Of a DNA stretch of 64,000 nucleotides, positions 12,501 to 26,500 are shown piece after piece. The position numbers and the translations under genes were made by a program. Positions within the stretch are counted from its first letter, which is position 1. The number at the start of each line of letters is the position of its first letter. The stretch is from Aphelocoma coerulescens (lineage: Eukaryota; Chordata; Aves; Passeriformes; Corvidae): NCBI RefSeq assembly GCF_041296385.1, contig NC_091015.1, forward strand, positions 90,380,004-90,444,003, given 5' to 3'. The notes under the pieces are model-generated. The model was not told the DNA's origin. It did not search any database and saw only the letters and a program-made list of their open reading frames with translations.

Positions 12501-15500
12501 AGGAGAAACACAATTCTCCTGCCAATAAAGCATGGATGACTTTCAGGTTAGGGCATTTTTATCTTCCATCTGCTTTGTGATGCCTTCTCAGCACTCCACA
12601 CGCATGTTTGATAACAAACAACGTGCTCTTGAAAACAGATCAGAACACAGAAAGCACAGGAGGGCTTTGAGCTTGCTCTTTCTTTGCACCTGAACCAAGG
12701 ACCAGTCTACTACCTATGAACCACCTGCCTCACTCTCTCATCTGTATTTTTTAAATAGAATGCAAATATATAAAAATACACCCGTCCTTACACAAATAGG
12801 TAGTTTGAAAATTTTTCCTTGCTTTACTAAGTATAAAGGTCATCCACACCACAAAACCAAAAAAAAAAAATCAACACCAGCCACTATAGTACTTTTCCAC
12901 CAAAGTCCGGACTGCAAAGAGGCTTCCACAGTAACAGCTGTGTGTGCTTACAGACTCAAAATAATAGCCATTTTCCCAAAGAAATAAATCAAAATACAGA
13001 TTTTTTTTTTTCTTTTCAATAAAACATTATTATCTAAGGGAGCACTGGCAATGTGCCAGCACATCTGGATCAGCCTCCCAGAATTATTTAACAGTGACTC
13101 ACACATCAGTCTGCCTTTCAGGTTTTTTTCATTTTTGAAAGCAAATCCTTTTACACTTTTGGTCTTTCATCACTACAACCAACTGTATTCTACTTAAATA
13201 CCATTCCAGCTGTTGCTCTTGATGCTAAGAAAAACAGGTAATGAAGAAATATATATAAAAAGCATGAACACATTTCAGCAGCTGACTGCTCCTGTGCTTC
13301 ATAACAAATAATAGACCAGTACTATTTGCTTGAGAAAGTGAAACAAAAAAGCTGCCCCCTAAGAACAGTTTATGAAACAGCATTTATATTTTGTTTGAAC
13401 AAGCAGAGTCCAGTGAGAGTATTGGCAAGGAACCATCTAACAGAAAACTGATGGGGGAGCTATGTACTCATGTCTAAAGCTAAAAAATAATTCAATCCTG
13501 ACCCCCTTCAAAGACCAACTGCCTTGTGCTTTTGTTTCAAGTGCTAAGCAGATGTTTCACTTACAAAAAACTCCCCCTCTTATCCTCTAGGAGGTTTTGC
13601 TGAAGAAGCTACTTTGAATACTACACTTTGCCACTAAACAGACCATTTCACAATGTACAGTGAAGGGAAGGAAGATGGACTGGGACATGCTATGATCCAG
13701 AAGCTTTTCATATTTTCACTGAGTTCGAACAGTGAGGAGATTTAACGTGAGCTCAAAACAGAAACCAAGTAACCTAAGCTTGTCAAAAACCAGAACACCT
13801 TACTGACATCCTTATTATTGCTGTAGCCTGTTCCATCCTCTCCCATGAGCTTATAAATTCACATGTTCTGTGTTCTGAATTGGAGCAAAAAGCTAATCTT
13901 ACTGAAAATTAAGTGTGGCGGAATTTTATTTCTCCTGCTGAATCACTTCAATCTCTGAAGAAGACTAAAAATTGCAGACATGAGGCAAACCATTGTCCTT
14001 AGCAGATAAGCTCTTTAGGTCACAAAGAACTGTCAATATACAAGATTCGATGTGCAAAACAGAGAAATAAACAAAGTCTCTCTGGGCAACAGGGCTGCCT
14101 TATGTAACCTTGTGCTTCTGCCACACTTTTCAGTCTCCTGAACCATGACAATCTAACCATGTGTCTGGTAACTCAGACAACAGGAGAGCTGGTTGGATAA
14201 AAAACCAGAAGTGCACAGTATTTCCCCCCACAATGCTGACTTATAGCTGTACCAGTTCCTTGATCTGACCCTACTCCCTTCCCTGTGACTGAACAAGTAT
14301 GTGTATTTGCACAACAAAGGAGGTAAAAGCTGCTTCTGAAAGTAAAAAATCAAATTTTTAAAAAATCCTTGAACAGAACCACCATGATACCCCAGCCCAC
14401 AATCCACAGCGCATTCCAAACCAAAACTCATCATACAACAGGGGTTTTCATTATGTCCTATGGCAAGGTTCTAACAATGAAAGCAACACTGGATAGTACT
14501 GCATTTAGGGCTTGAAGTTATCACCACAACTTAGTGGAAGTTTTACCTCTTTAACGTGAGTGTGAAAGGACACAGACATGTCCAGCAGGATCTTGCGCTG
14601 CTCCACACGCCTGACAAAATCCTGTATCCGGTCTTCGAGCTGATGGGCAGCTTGAAAGATTTCCTCCGGGTCACACTCCCCAGTCTGAGCAAGCTGTTCT
14701 GCTGCTTCTAGGAGCTTATCTGCATTGGTGTATGTGTTCTGGAGGGAAATAAGTCAGTTTCACAGGATTAAATGAAAGAAAAGTAAGTCAGTATATTTTA
14801 AAGCCACTTCACTAGTGAAAACAAAATTAGAAAAAGGCCCTTGGAACGTATTTTTCTTTCTTCTTTTCTTAAAAGTAGTACAGTATAATCTTACTAAAGA
14901 TTTTGTTATATTTATATACAATTTTTCACCTAACTGTGAATAAATTAATTCCTTAGCTCCTTATTTATGTCTATTCAAATGTCTCCTTGACACATAACTT
15001 GGAATTAATATTTTATATTCACATCTAGAATAAAGATCATCCTAAATGCCTAATTACTTGCAAACTGGCCTACTTCAACACTGGAAAAATCACTACAGTC
15101 AGGGAGAGAAGACTTTTCAAATGTGTACTGCTAGAGCTGAAAAAATGCTATCTGCTGAGAGAAATACTTAACATCAAGTCCACACATCCAGCAGGAAGGT
15201 GCAAAGTGATCAAGCACAGAAGGAGAACATTTCTCTCCATCCTTACAGAAGTCAGGCATCCAAAATTCATGTATCAAGTGTATCATCATTTGTGAAAAAG
15301 CAGCAGCATAAGAAGATTTAGAAGTCAGCTATGGCTGAGTGTGAGTGGAATACTGTCCCAATATATCCTAGGATTAACAAATGGAGATTAGAAGTCCTGT
15401 GAGAGACTTGGGTCTAAGCAGAAAAAGAACTGGAGAAGTCTGGTCTCTGACATGCTATGGTGCAGAGGAGACACAGGTGTTTAATAACTCTTAAAGCTCT

Positions 15501-18500
15501 GCATTTGCAGCCTGCCTCAATATCTTTCTCATTAATTCAAAACAGGACTGAGTCCAAACTTCTGTTATGCTTCAGGTGCTCTTTTTTGAGCCTAACCTCA
15601 GGTTTTCATGTTTTAGAATGGTTCTCAAAACTCTCCTCAAGGAAGGTTAGAAGAACGTTAACCACTGGAGAAAACAAACTGAAGCCATGTCTAGACTAAA
15701 GAAGCTTTGCTCATGTCACCCCATTAGGTCTTCTGATAGGTTTGCACCACAGACTAAAAAAAAAGAAGAAAGCATTCCTGACAATATAAACTACACCTTT
15801 TTTGTTTCCCTTCTGCCCTTCCATGTTCTCCCAACCTCAATTACATCAGGTAAAAACACTCCTTGGAAAGATAAATTAGGCCCATGCAAATGTGCTTTTT
15901 CTTTGCCATAAATATAGTATCACGCCTCTAATTAACATTATACTATCCACAAAAATTAAATCCAAGTCCAGCCCTAAAACTGAACCAACGGATAGGAAAT
16001 AAGAGCTCTCCCCCAGGGTATCAGGAAAATTACTAGACAAGCCCAGGACAGATTACATGACTCAGTGAAGCTTTCACATATTTGGGGGGAGTTCTCCCTT
16101 AATTTATTATGATCTGTTTATGCAAGGAATTAAATCCATGCTGTTCCTTGACTTTGCCTATGTAACTCTCAGCCCTTCCTTAACTTTCAGCTTTTTAGTT
16201 GCATGGAGAGATAGAGAACTCCTTCCTGGTTTCCCTGGGAAAGCCTGCAGAGACAAACATAAGCTTATCCTATTCAGTGGGGAATGTGGTACTCCACGCC
16301 CCAGACCACTGAGGCCACTGTCCCAGGCCAGGCTGGCCCCGAACACACTCTGAGCTGTGCTTGGGGTATTCCACCTTCTATGGCTGCAGCTCCCACGCCT
16401 TCAAGGGGCACGGCCGAAGAGCCTCAAGGCACTCCTCAAACAACAACTACTTCATCAGTCCAGAGCACCACACCCAGCTGCAGATGGCTGAAACAGAAGT
16501 TTCCCCTTTTAATGAAAACTTTATCTCACATTGTTTATGAATTCCAGGAGTATCTTCCTCTTACACAGGCCCAGGCACATCTGACTTCTCTTTCTGTAAA
16601 GGGGATGGTGAACTGCCTGTATTTAAAAAAGATCACAGCCTGGATGCTGCTTCAAAAGGGGTTGTGATTCTCAAACTTAGCAGCAGGCACATACCTTATT
16701 GCTCAAATTTCACTTCCAAGTAGAGCTGGAATAGAACATAAACTACCCTTTGGAACAGAAATCACATCAACTAGGTGTTCAGTAGTAACAACTGACTTTC
16801 CCAGCTCTCTGCTCACTTCTAAACAATGCTCAGAGGGAAAAAAGCAGTAATGTGAAGATTTTGAAAATGCTCATCCCAAGGGGCAGCCTCCAGTTGAAAG
16901 GCAAAAAGAGCAGGAGTTCTTCCTTGATGCTGCTTATGCCAATTTCCTAAAGTGACAAAGGAGCCTTCATGGTGACAAACTTCCTCAGGATATCTCCGTT
17001 AGCACACTCTCCCCAAATCCCAGGGAAAAAGAAGGAGGCCCCCTAAGAACTTCAAGACTACCTGTAGTCCATCCCTCTGTGCCCCAAGGTGCAACTCTTT
17101 AATAGGCATTCTTCTCCAAAATTATGAAAAATTCTCCATAATGGAATTTACTCCCTTCCCCAACAACAAATTCCATCATTTTTTAATCCTTCTGTTAAGG
17201 AATGTTTTCTAAATATTCTTCACAAAGAACAAACACCATATTTTTAGAAAGCATATGAAGTGACACATCACAGAAAACCCAGAGGTTAAATTTTAGACAC
17301 TAGTGCAGAAATGAGTACTACTGACAGTAAGTACAGCAACAGAAGTGAGTGGAGGTATGGACTGCATTTCATACAATCTGGAGTTTATTGTGGTCTGGAA
17401 TGGGAAGAGAGACACATGGATGGCCTGAGATCAGCAGAGGTATACAAATCATTAAAGGTATAGAAAATATGATAGATTACTCATTAAGTACAGTGGACAC
17501 TATCACATTTAAGCATCAGACAATACACTTAAAATGAAAAACCAAAGCACTTTTCATCTAAGGAGCAAATAAATTGCATAACTCATTGCTGCAGGGTCTG
17601 GCATACATTCCAAGATCATAAATGGGTTCTAAAAGTAGGCTAATTAAAGGAAGTCCATCAGTGATTATTAAATACTGGTTCTGATGGATCCTTCAGTTCC
17701 AACATCAAACAGGCTCAGATAACTGGGAGGGTAAAGGCAACTTTTAAAGCATACAGTCCCTTTCCTTTATGCATCTGGTGATAGCCACCAGATACTATAA
17801 GACACGGACCTTTAATTTGATGTATTGCAACCATTCCATGGGTAAAGTTCAGAAGCAATCCAAATTCATAACCTGCTTTTATAACTTTAAAGGAGGTGGG
17901 AACTGGTGTTGATAGGGAAATGAAGGGTGTATTCAGACAAGGTTTGGAAGATTTTTTTTTGTGCATCTCTTGCACCAAGAAGACCTTTTCATGGAAAAAG
18001 AGTCCATTAATTAATTCTTGCCATACACCTTTTGTGGTTTTTGAGCATAGACTACTGTCAAAAAGCAGACACAGATCATATTTGAAACATGAAAAGCTGA
18101 CTTAACATTTCATACAAAAACGCATGGAAAAGTACAACTACAATATTGACCTGTATCCAGAGCTTTTAAGTTGAAAATTCACACCCATAAGTGAATCAAT
18201 TATAACAAAATTTGGACACTTGACACTTTAACTAAACGTTCTCATGGACACAAAGAAGAACATGGAGAGAAGGTGAAAAAAGGAAGAAAAAGATGGGTAA
18301 GTAGAAATTGAACTGGACAGGCTTTACATGAAAAGAGCAACACAACTTTACAATAGTGGGTGCAAGTCAAAGTGTGTATGTGTAGCACGTATTTATCATC
18401 AGAATTTAGGGAGGATTATTTGCTGAGTTTTGACTTTCCAGCTTTTGTAGTGTAAGAAAAAGTGTTAAATAAAAAAAAAACCCCTTCATTTCGCATGAAT

Positions 18501-20484
18501 TTTAAAGTGATTAATTTGTGAGACCACAGGCCATTGGCTGCAACGTCTTTTCTATTTGACACGCAGCTTATTTTAACATCTCTTTGAATGCTGTGGAGGA
18601 AACGGCACCTCATTCACATTAAAAAAAGAACGTGGGAAGAAGCAGAAAGGAAGAAAAAGAAAAAAATAATTTTCACTCCCCTTAAAATAAGGCATTAGCC
18701 TTTGACCAGGAACATGCCAACATTACTGTCGGCTCCCTGGATTTGCCAGAGCATTGCCAAGCCAGTGACACTTCACTTCACATTACTTTCTCTCAACTTC
18801 TGACTGGAACTGATTGAAAACCTCTGATAATGCCTAGAGTCCTATTAAAAACAAACCAAAACTAAATCACAACAAAAAGAGCAACAACAACAACAAGTCC
18901 AAAATCAAAAACACAACAAAGACCTGGACCAACCAGAAATGTAGGCAGAAAATAAGTCAGCCAAAAGTTACTAATGCTTTAACAAGGATGGCAGATTGCT
19001 GTTTTATCCTTGAACGTAATCTTCCTTGTAACAGCAACAACAGGAATGCCTTTTGGCCTGCTTATATTCAGTTTTACAGCAAGCAAGAGGAACAACTCAG
19101 AGGGTGTGCCTCTCTTGGCAGTAACTCCCTACACATTCAAGAGTTAGAGATGAAAAAAATACTTATTAGATCATTTTGTCCATCCTTCTGTCAGTGGAAG
19201 ATAATCCCCTGTAGTATATTTAAGTTCTTTGACCAATCTAAGTTTTCAGTATCTCCAAAAATAGAACTTCCACCCATTCCCTGAAGAAATAATTTCAAAC
19301 TCCAGTAACATTCACTTTTAGGAAATTTTTAGTAAGCATTTACTTTACAATTTTCTGCTTTAAAGTATAATGCAAATTAACAAGATGCTTTTTGCAACAT
19401 TTCTATGCACTTCATCCCCTTTTGGCTACTCAAATATTTTCTTCTTCTTTGTCCAAATAATACAGTATTAAGTATGAGATCATTCAGACTTTGTTAAGTA
19501 TCTTATGGAAATAGTTTCTTGCTTGTCTGACCCAGAGAAATAAGTACTTCCACATGGAAAATATTACTTTTTACTAAAAATGAAGTAATAGACATGCATA
19601 TAGAAAATCCAGCATGTATATATACAAAAATAACAACACCTATTATTTTTGCAAATTTTACAGGAAATCAATTTTGAGGAAGTTTTCTGATGCTATTTCA
19701 AGTCCTCAGCCACTGGAGTGCCCTAAGACTGTATTTACACTAAAATTTTATCAAGAGCTTAATATCTTCCACTAGACAGGCAAACTGTAAACAACACTTC
19801 TGATGCATCCCCCATAGCAGGTGAGCTCCTGCATATCATGTCAAAATTACCTAATAACATTGTCTTCTGTTTGACTGAAGCACCACTGTATCAACCCCAC
19901 CTTAGGAGATTTTTTTTTATTAATCTTGGAGATGTCTTCTCCTACCAGTCATTAAGACTGGGTGGACAGTGCATGTTACTAATGGGGAAGATTCCAGCCT
20001 TCTGCAGGGTTTTTCTTCACCTTATATCCCCTTTTAGAGGCTGACAGGTACACCAGCTCCTTGTTAAGCTCCCTGTACTCCTCTGTATCTCTATTTGTTT
20101 TGACTTTTTTCACAGAAAAAATGTGTTTTGAAGTTGTATCATCAGTTCCACTTAAGGCTAAACTAAGGGTATCAGTGATTCAGAAGAGGAGGGCATATAC
20201 AAACTCAATTGTACTCAAAGAAAAAGACCCAAGCGAGGTTGGCCAGCTTGCTGGCTCACCTGGTTTCTTAGGAAAACCCCCACCTCCTCTCCATGAGACT
20301 GCGGTGAAGATCTGTGAGCTCCCCAAGCCTAAAGTCAGATAACAGAACTTTCAATTCATCTCCATCCTCTCTTACAGGCTGCACGAAAGTTTAAATCCTA
20401 CAATCCCATGAAACTAAGCTACTTTGAAAGGAGAGCTTTCATTCTTCTGTAAATTTATATTTGAAAGCATGTTTTTGAAATAAC

Positions 20485-20520
<36 letters not shown>

Positions 20521-23500
20521 TGCAGAGTAGTTATGTTGTACTTTAAAGCTCACACTCTCTAGGACTGTGGAAGTTTGTCTTTTTCTTCTGAAAGCTGGAG
20601 TATAAAGGAAAAACGAAATAAAAACTTGCAGCGGTGCCCTGGGTTGAGGTGTATTCTATTACCATCCTCATGAGCTGTGGAAATAAGGTGGGGCAGTGTT
20701 TCCTTGCCTCCTCCCCCCAGACTCTCTTGCTGTTAATGGCCCATCATTGTCCTGCTGCATGACTCAGAGATAACTCCCTCCGGACTATCTTCTGTTAACG
20801 AGCCTAATCAACATTTGGCCTCATGACTCATTACCCCATTGTGAGATGCTCCACCCAGAGGGAGGAACCAAGCATCCCATCGTGGATATAATCTGGGACT
20901 CTGAACACCAGAGACACTCTTTCCACTGGATTTCCAGAGGACAGGAGCTACACAGCCACCGCTGGACTTTCTGAGGAAGAGCAGACCCCTTCTACTACAG
21001 GATCACCACTTCAGAGGATTGCAGCCACCATTCTACCAGACTGCTACCACCACCCTGCCTAACAGGGACTCAGGTTGTATCTTGACTCTGTCAGTGTTTT
21101 CTTTTACTTTCTTTTCCTTTCCTTTTCTTTAATTTCCATTAAATTGTTATTCTAACTTGGTGCCTCCCACTGGTTTGTTTTCAAACTAGCACAAACAGAG
21201 AAAAAATGGTCCATTCCTGGAACAGAATGTTTTATAGTGGAGCTCCCTCTGCCCAGCCTTCAAGTGCAGAAGCAGGGATTTTTTATTTATTTCCATGACA
21301 AGTGCACAGTCCTTCATGCGACTGCTTTTACCTGCGCAACCTCTTCGAAGTCTTCATGGCGTTTTTGCAAAGCTCTGGCCCGATGCAGGGATTTTCCCAC
21401 TCCAGTATGTTTGCTAAGGAAAGCTTCTCCATGGTTTTCAATCCAATCCAACACCTGTGGTACAGAAGAAAGACACAGAAACCATGAGCGGCCGCATTGA
21501 ATGTTACAACAAAAAGACAATTATTCAAGGAACAGAGAAGCTGTAAAGGCAGTGCTTAAAAAGAACTGTACTGTTGGATTGAAACACAGTGTTGCCATTG
21601 AAGGACATTAATTACATCTCATTTAACTTTTCTCAAGGCAGTAATTAGCTCAAACTAGCAAAATAGTATGATTTCAGATTATATCTGTATTTTGAAGCCT
21701 ACCAAGGACAACTTCATTTCTCCACATTCATCAATTTGACAGTAATCTGATCCAAGTGGCGAGACCCCTTGTGAGGGTCTCTCTAATCTGTTTACAACTT
21801 CAGCTGACATTTTTCTGCAAGGTAACAGTAATGAAGCTTGCACATTGCTGGTGATTAACACAGTGGAGTTCTACTTTAGATGACAATTCACTTCACCTTC
21901 AAAATACTATTAAGTCAAGAAGAAAGATTCAGTAGTAACTAACTAACTAATTAATACAAGAAAAATTAGTTGAAATCATTATGAGATAAATGTCTGTGTT
22001 CAGAGCATATGGAGGAATATGCTCCAGTTCTTAAGAAGAATCTATCCCCTCAAAACATCAGACATAATTGTTTATTGTAAATTTTATAGCTGAAAAAGTG
22101 ACGAACAAAAGACATTTTAAGGACCTTAATGCTTCTACCACAATGACTGGGCTGACAGCTTTATCAATAGTAAAAACTTTACATGCAATTAGTTCCTGCC
22201 AGTTAACGAAAGATTCCTGCACACATACTAAATTTCTGATGAGTGAATGAACAAAACCATGCAATCTCTCGTCAAACTAATACATCTTAGCCATACCTTA
22301 ATCCATTAGTTAAGTATGCATATGGTATTCAGTTTTTTTGAAGATACTCAAAAGGTTCAAGAATGACATGCAGAATTAAAAACAACAGCACATAAGCAAT
22401 TTTCTTAAGTCAGTGATCCATATCTATACAGCACTTATGTAATGGTGTGGAATACCTTACCTAGCATTCACCTTCAGAGTTCCTTTTTCTTTAAAACATG
22501 AATATTTTAGTTTGTTTTGAATATAACTTTCAAAAGCCTGTACTTTGCCTCTTCTTATCTACTAGTGCCCTTTACTCTGATTCCTGAAGTTGAGTGAGGT
22601 TTTTCTCCCCAGTTTTCTTGTAGTGAAAGTATAACTGAGTATAACTAAAGACTTTTTGTTTTATTCCAAACAGATTTAAGAACCATCCTTGCAACATCAC
22701 TCATTACTACATTCAGTACACATGTAATCCCACACACTATTCCCATAAAAAGCATCCATGCTTTCTTTAGCAGAACAATGAAAACATGGTTTTCTCATTT
22801 ACCTTGACCATGCAAATATTTTTCCGTTTGCAAGCTCTCTCCTACTGGACATCTTCAAAACAACAAACAATTCCCTAATACCACAAAAATACAGCCACTT
22901 CAAATCACCAACACTTCACCAAATCTCCATACTTAACTTACGTAATATTTGTTTTCCTAGTAAGTATTGCCAGAAGAATATTATTGTGTTTCAGGTCAAT
23001 GCAAGTTTTAATTTTCTTCTTTCAAGGTAAAGTATTGATCAGAGAAAGGAGAGCAAGGAGCTAAACATGGCCTCAGTTATTACCAATACTTTTGACTAAT
23101 TTCAGGAGACCACTTTCTCCATTATAAAAAGAGCTAAAAAGAGATAGGTTTGGATGACATAATTAGAGACCAGACTCTGGAGACAACTAAGTTATAAGCT
23201 AACAAATGAAATCAACAGCAAAATCACTCCCAGAAAGCATGGAATGAAGAGCAGAAAGCAGCCCAGGGAGAATGATTTTTGCTCCAAATAATGCTGAATA
23301 ACTTCTCAAGGGAAGAAATTGTCATAGAAATCCAGTACACAGATCATGACATAAACCACTCAAGTAGAGAAACGTTACTGCCTCTAAGTGAAATCAGCAT
23401 GAATACAAGTCTCATTAGTGCTTAGCCTTCATACCTTCATTCTTAACAAAACTGAGGAAGCACTCTTGGGAATTTTACAGCACGTAGAGGCAGAGTCAAG

Positions 23501-26500
23501 GTATGCTCTTCACATCAGAGAGTGCTTTGCATACCACTTCAATCAAAGGACAATGCCATTAGTTGGCACTGATACTAGCCTTTTAAAAACTTACACATTT
23601 TCTTCCTCTTCCTGGGAGAAGTAAGAGTTACAGAAATCATCACACTGACCCACTAAGGACTTTTCTACCAACACTGAAAGCAAATGGAATTCAGTCTGTA
23701 CTTAAGTAATACCTAGGAGTTTAAGAGGCTCAACACTTTTCAGTGAAAGGGTGAATAGTATCATCCTCCACTGCAGCAAGTTGCTTTAATGATGCAATTA
23801 AAGTTCTACTGCAGTCTCAGCAAAACCATCCTTATGCCCAACACAGGATCTAGAAAAATGCTTACTTTTCTAGCTCCCAAAAGAATATACAACAGAAGAA
23901 TCTATGGAAAGACAGCTTCATTTAAAAAAAAATCATTGCTCATGACTGTAAAATATGTGGTATACGCTGGTTGTAGAAGTAAATCTGATCTTTTGCAGAC
24001 TCAATGTGCTCATTTTCACCAGTCTTTCCCACATTATTATCCATTCCTCACCCCCCGACCCTTTACCTACTTTGCATACACTCACTTTTCTGATCTCCAC
24101 CACTTACTTGCTGCTGACATACCATTGAGAAGGGGAAGATGGAAAACTCTGCATTTCTGATCTTCAGATAGTTAAAAAGTGGAAATAGTCTCTCGCAAAA
24201 AAGAACCATTTTACACTGGAACCGCCTTCAAAAGCCACATGGGAATCCCACAGTGAAATCATGGTGATGCTAGCAAGTAGCAAGCGTTCATGGCCCGCCC
24301 TTCATTATTTGAGGCTGAAACTAGTGACTGTAACCTGTCTTGAGGCAGGCAGATCAAGGAAGAAGCAGCAAATTTATCCAAAACGGACAGAGAAGACGCC
24401 CGCTATGACCAAATAAATGTATTTTTTGGGGGAAAAAAACCCAAGCCAAACCAAATCAAAACAACCCCCCCAAGCAACAACAAAAAATAACTTTCCCCCC
24501 TCCCCCCCAAAAAAACCCCTCAAAACACCTTCTACCAGCATGTTTTATTAATTTCTGGCTTGCAAGCTATCAGGAAAGTTTTTCAGGTACCAAAACTCTG
24601 ATCATATGAGTATCAGCAGTATCACTGTACTGGAAACATCTTTACACTCAATTTTGACCTTTCATGGCCTAGAAGAGCAAAAGTCCATGTTGCTGTTTGA
24701 AGTCTGCTTAACTGATTCATATCAGAATCAGTCAGCTCCTTTCCTTAAGTGAAGGACTGACTATATTATCTACTTGGTAAGCTTATTAACTCTTAAACAT
24801 AAAATCATACTTTTACTGGCATAGTTTATATTAAAAGGGCTACATACACAATTGAGTGCTGGTGGCCAGACATTTTTTAAAAATTAAAATAAAAACCCTC
24901 TTTTTAGATGCTAATATACAAACTAACCAGGAACTAGATCTCCTAGCATGTTTCTGCTACCTAAAATCAAACTCAGAATTCCATTCAGTTTAAGACTGTC
25001 ATAGGTTTTAACATTTCAAATTTCAGATTTTCTGTAATTCACTTATCTACTATTTTTATGATTTCATGTGCTACTTTCCTTACTACTTCCTTCAAAAGAT
25101 CACTACAATGCTTTTGTTGATTTGGAAAGCTCCACTAGAAACAGTTTCCCAGTATACACGAACATGCAAGACAGAAGAAAAAACCCAACGAGCTTTCTAA
25201 GGTGCAAGTAACACAAAGTGAAGTACCAGCTCAACACGGCCAATTCCCTCCTCCAACTCAGCTCTGTCACTCACTTAACACTTCTATGAACTGAGTTATT
25301 TCATTAAGCCAGCAGAGGGAGGAGGAGGAAATCACAGACTCATGCTAAAGGACAGTTACAGATTCACTCACAATGCAATTGGTTGCTTGCCACTATGTGC
25401 AAATTAGCTATAAACAGTGGAAGAGAGCCTACTTTGAAATAAAAAAATCCCCACCACATTTAACTTTACTGACAGTAATTAAAAGGTGTTTTCATGTTAA
25501 GTTTCTAAATCAATCTTAACTGAATTTTTTAAAGTTTAAACAAAGAGAGAATGTGCAAACAAAAACTAAAGCATTTTAGAAAGCTGGAGTTCTACATAAA
25601 CTGTTCCAGAACTGTCTTGGATATAAATTTAACTAATACCTCAAACCACAGTAATTTCATGCACTGAATGGTGTTCGTGATTATTCAGTTGAAAAACTAA
25701 CATTTCTCAGATAAATTAAGATGATCTGATAAAGTTGGTTTGCTTCTGTTTTGCAAGAAAAAAAAACCTTGTTATCCAAGATCACTTTTTTCCCCAAATA
25801 AATTTTCAAAGCTGAGAGAGCTACAATCTCTAAGACATCTGCTGTGGCTATTGGATTAATCTACCTGGTATGGATGTTGATTGTCATTGTCCTACAGACT
25901 GACCTGCATTGAAATCCAAGTATGAAAAGTTGTATTATGAAAGGGAACAGTGACCAAAATTCACACTATGATTCATAAGGCACCGCCAAAAATACCCAGT
26001 ATCTGTAAAGTTAAGCTAAAGCAACATAACAGGGAGCTATTCTTCCATATGCAACATTTCAGAAATTAACAGTCATTACAGGGATAAACCAAAGGACACC
26101 TCAATCTCTGGCAGTGGTAACTACTGGATACTATGGGATGGGCTTAGGAAGATGGCAAGCAAGGGCTGCACCTCTGTACAGATCTAGCTTGGCATTTCAT
26201 GTGGCTGATAAAGATGTGCATTAGCACAAAAGGCTGCAACTTCAAACTGTCAAGAGGATCTCTTGCTACCTTAATTCAATGACTGTCTTGCAAAGCATAT
26301 AAAGAAACCACAGGCATAAATAAACAGGATGAAAGAAACTTCTCCAACCAGTAGGCAAGGCATGTACTGAATAATAAGTCAATATGGATCAACGTTCTTG
26401 AGGCAACTGGTTCATACTGAAAACTTCCAGTGTACTCACAATCCACATGCATGATTTGGACAGCACATTCCTGATACCAGAAGATATAAAAATATGTAAA

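Larger units (their letters stand above)
4589..14546 (-). other. TRIO intron 11 (9958 bp)
   Basis: The longest complete intron in the window. It carries a GGAA-type tetranucleotide tract near 4958-4983, a possible LTR fragment at about 9836-10175 and a G/T-rich segment at 12229-12330. Open frames of 60-130 codons here lack splice borders, homology and consistent coding character, so none is called as a gene. Confidence 0.88.
14739..21331 (-). other. TRIO intron 10 (6593 bp)
   Basis: It contains an A/C-rich tract at 18849-18918, an (AAT)12 microsatellite at 20485-20520 and a solo LTR at 20627-21183 close to exon 10. A locally GC-rich patch near 16280-16480 holds a 127-codon open frame on the plus strand with no recognisable homology. 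The rest is unremarkable. Confidence 0.88.

Noticed and set aside
16284..16667. A 127-codon plus-strand open frame in a GC-richer patch
   Set aside because: Pro/Thr/Ser-rich composition without recognised domain, splice sites or neighbours; consistent with a chance frame.
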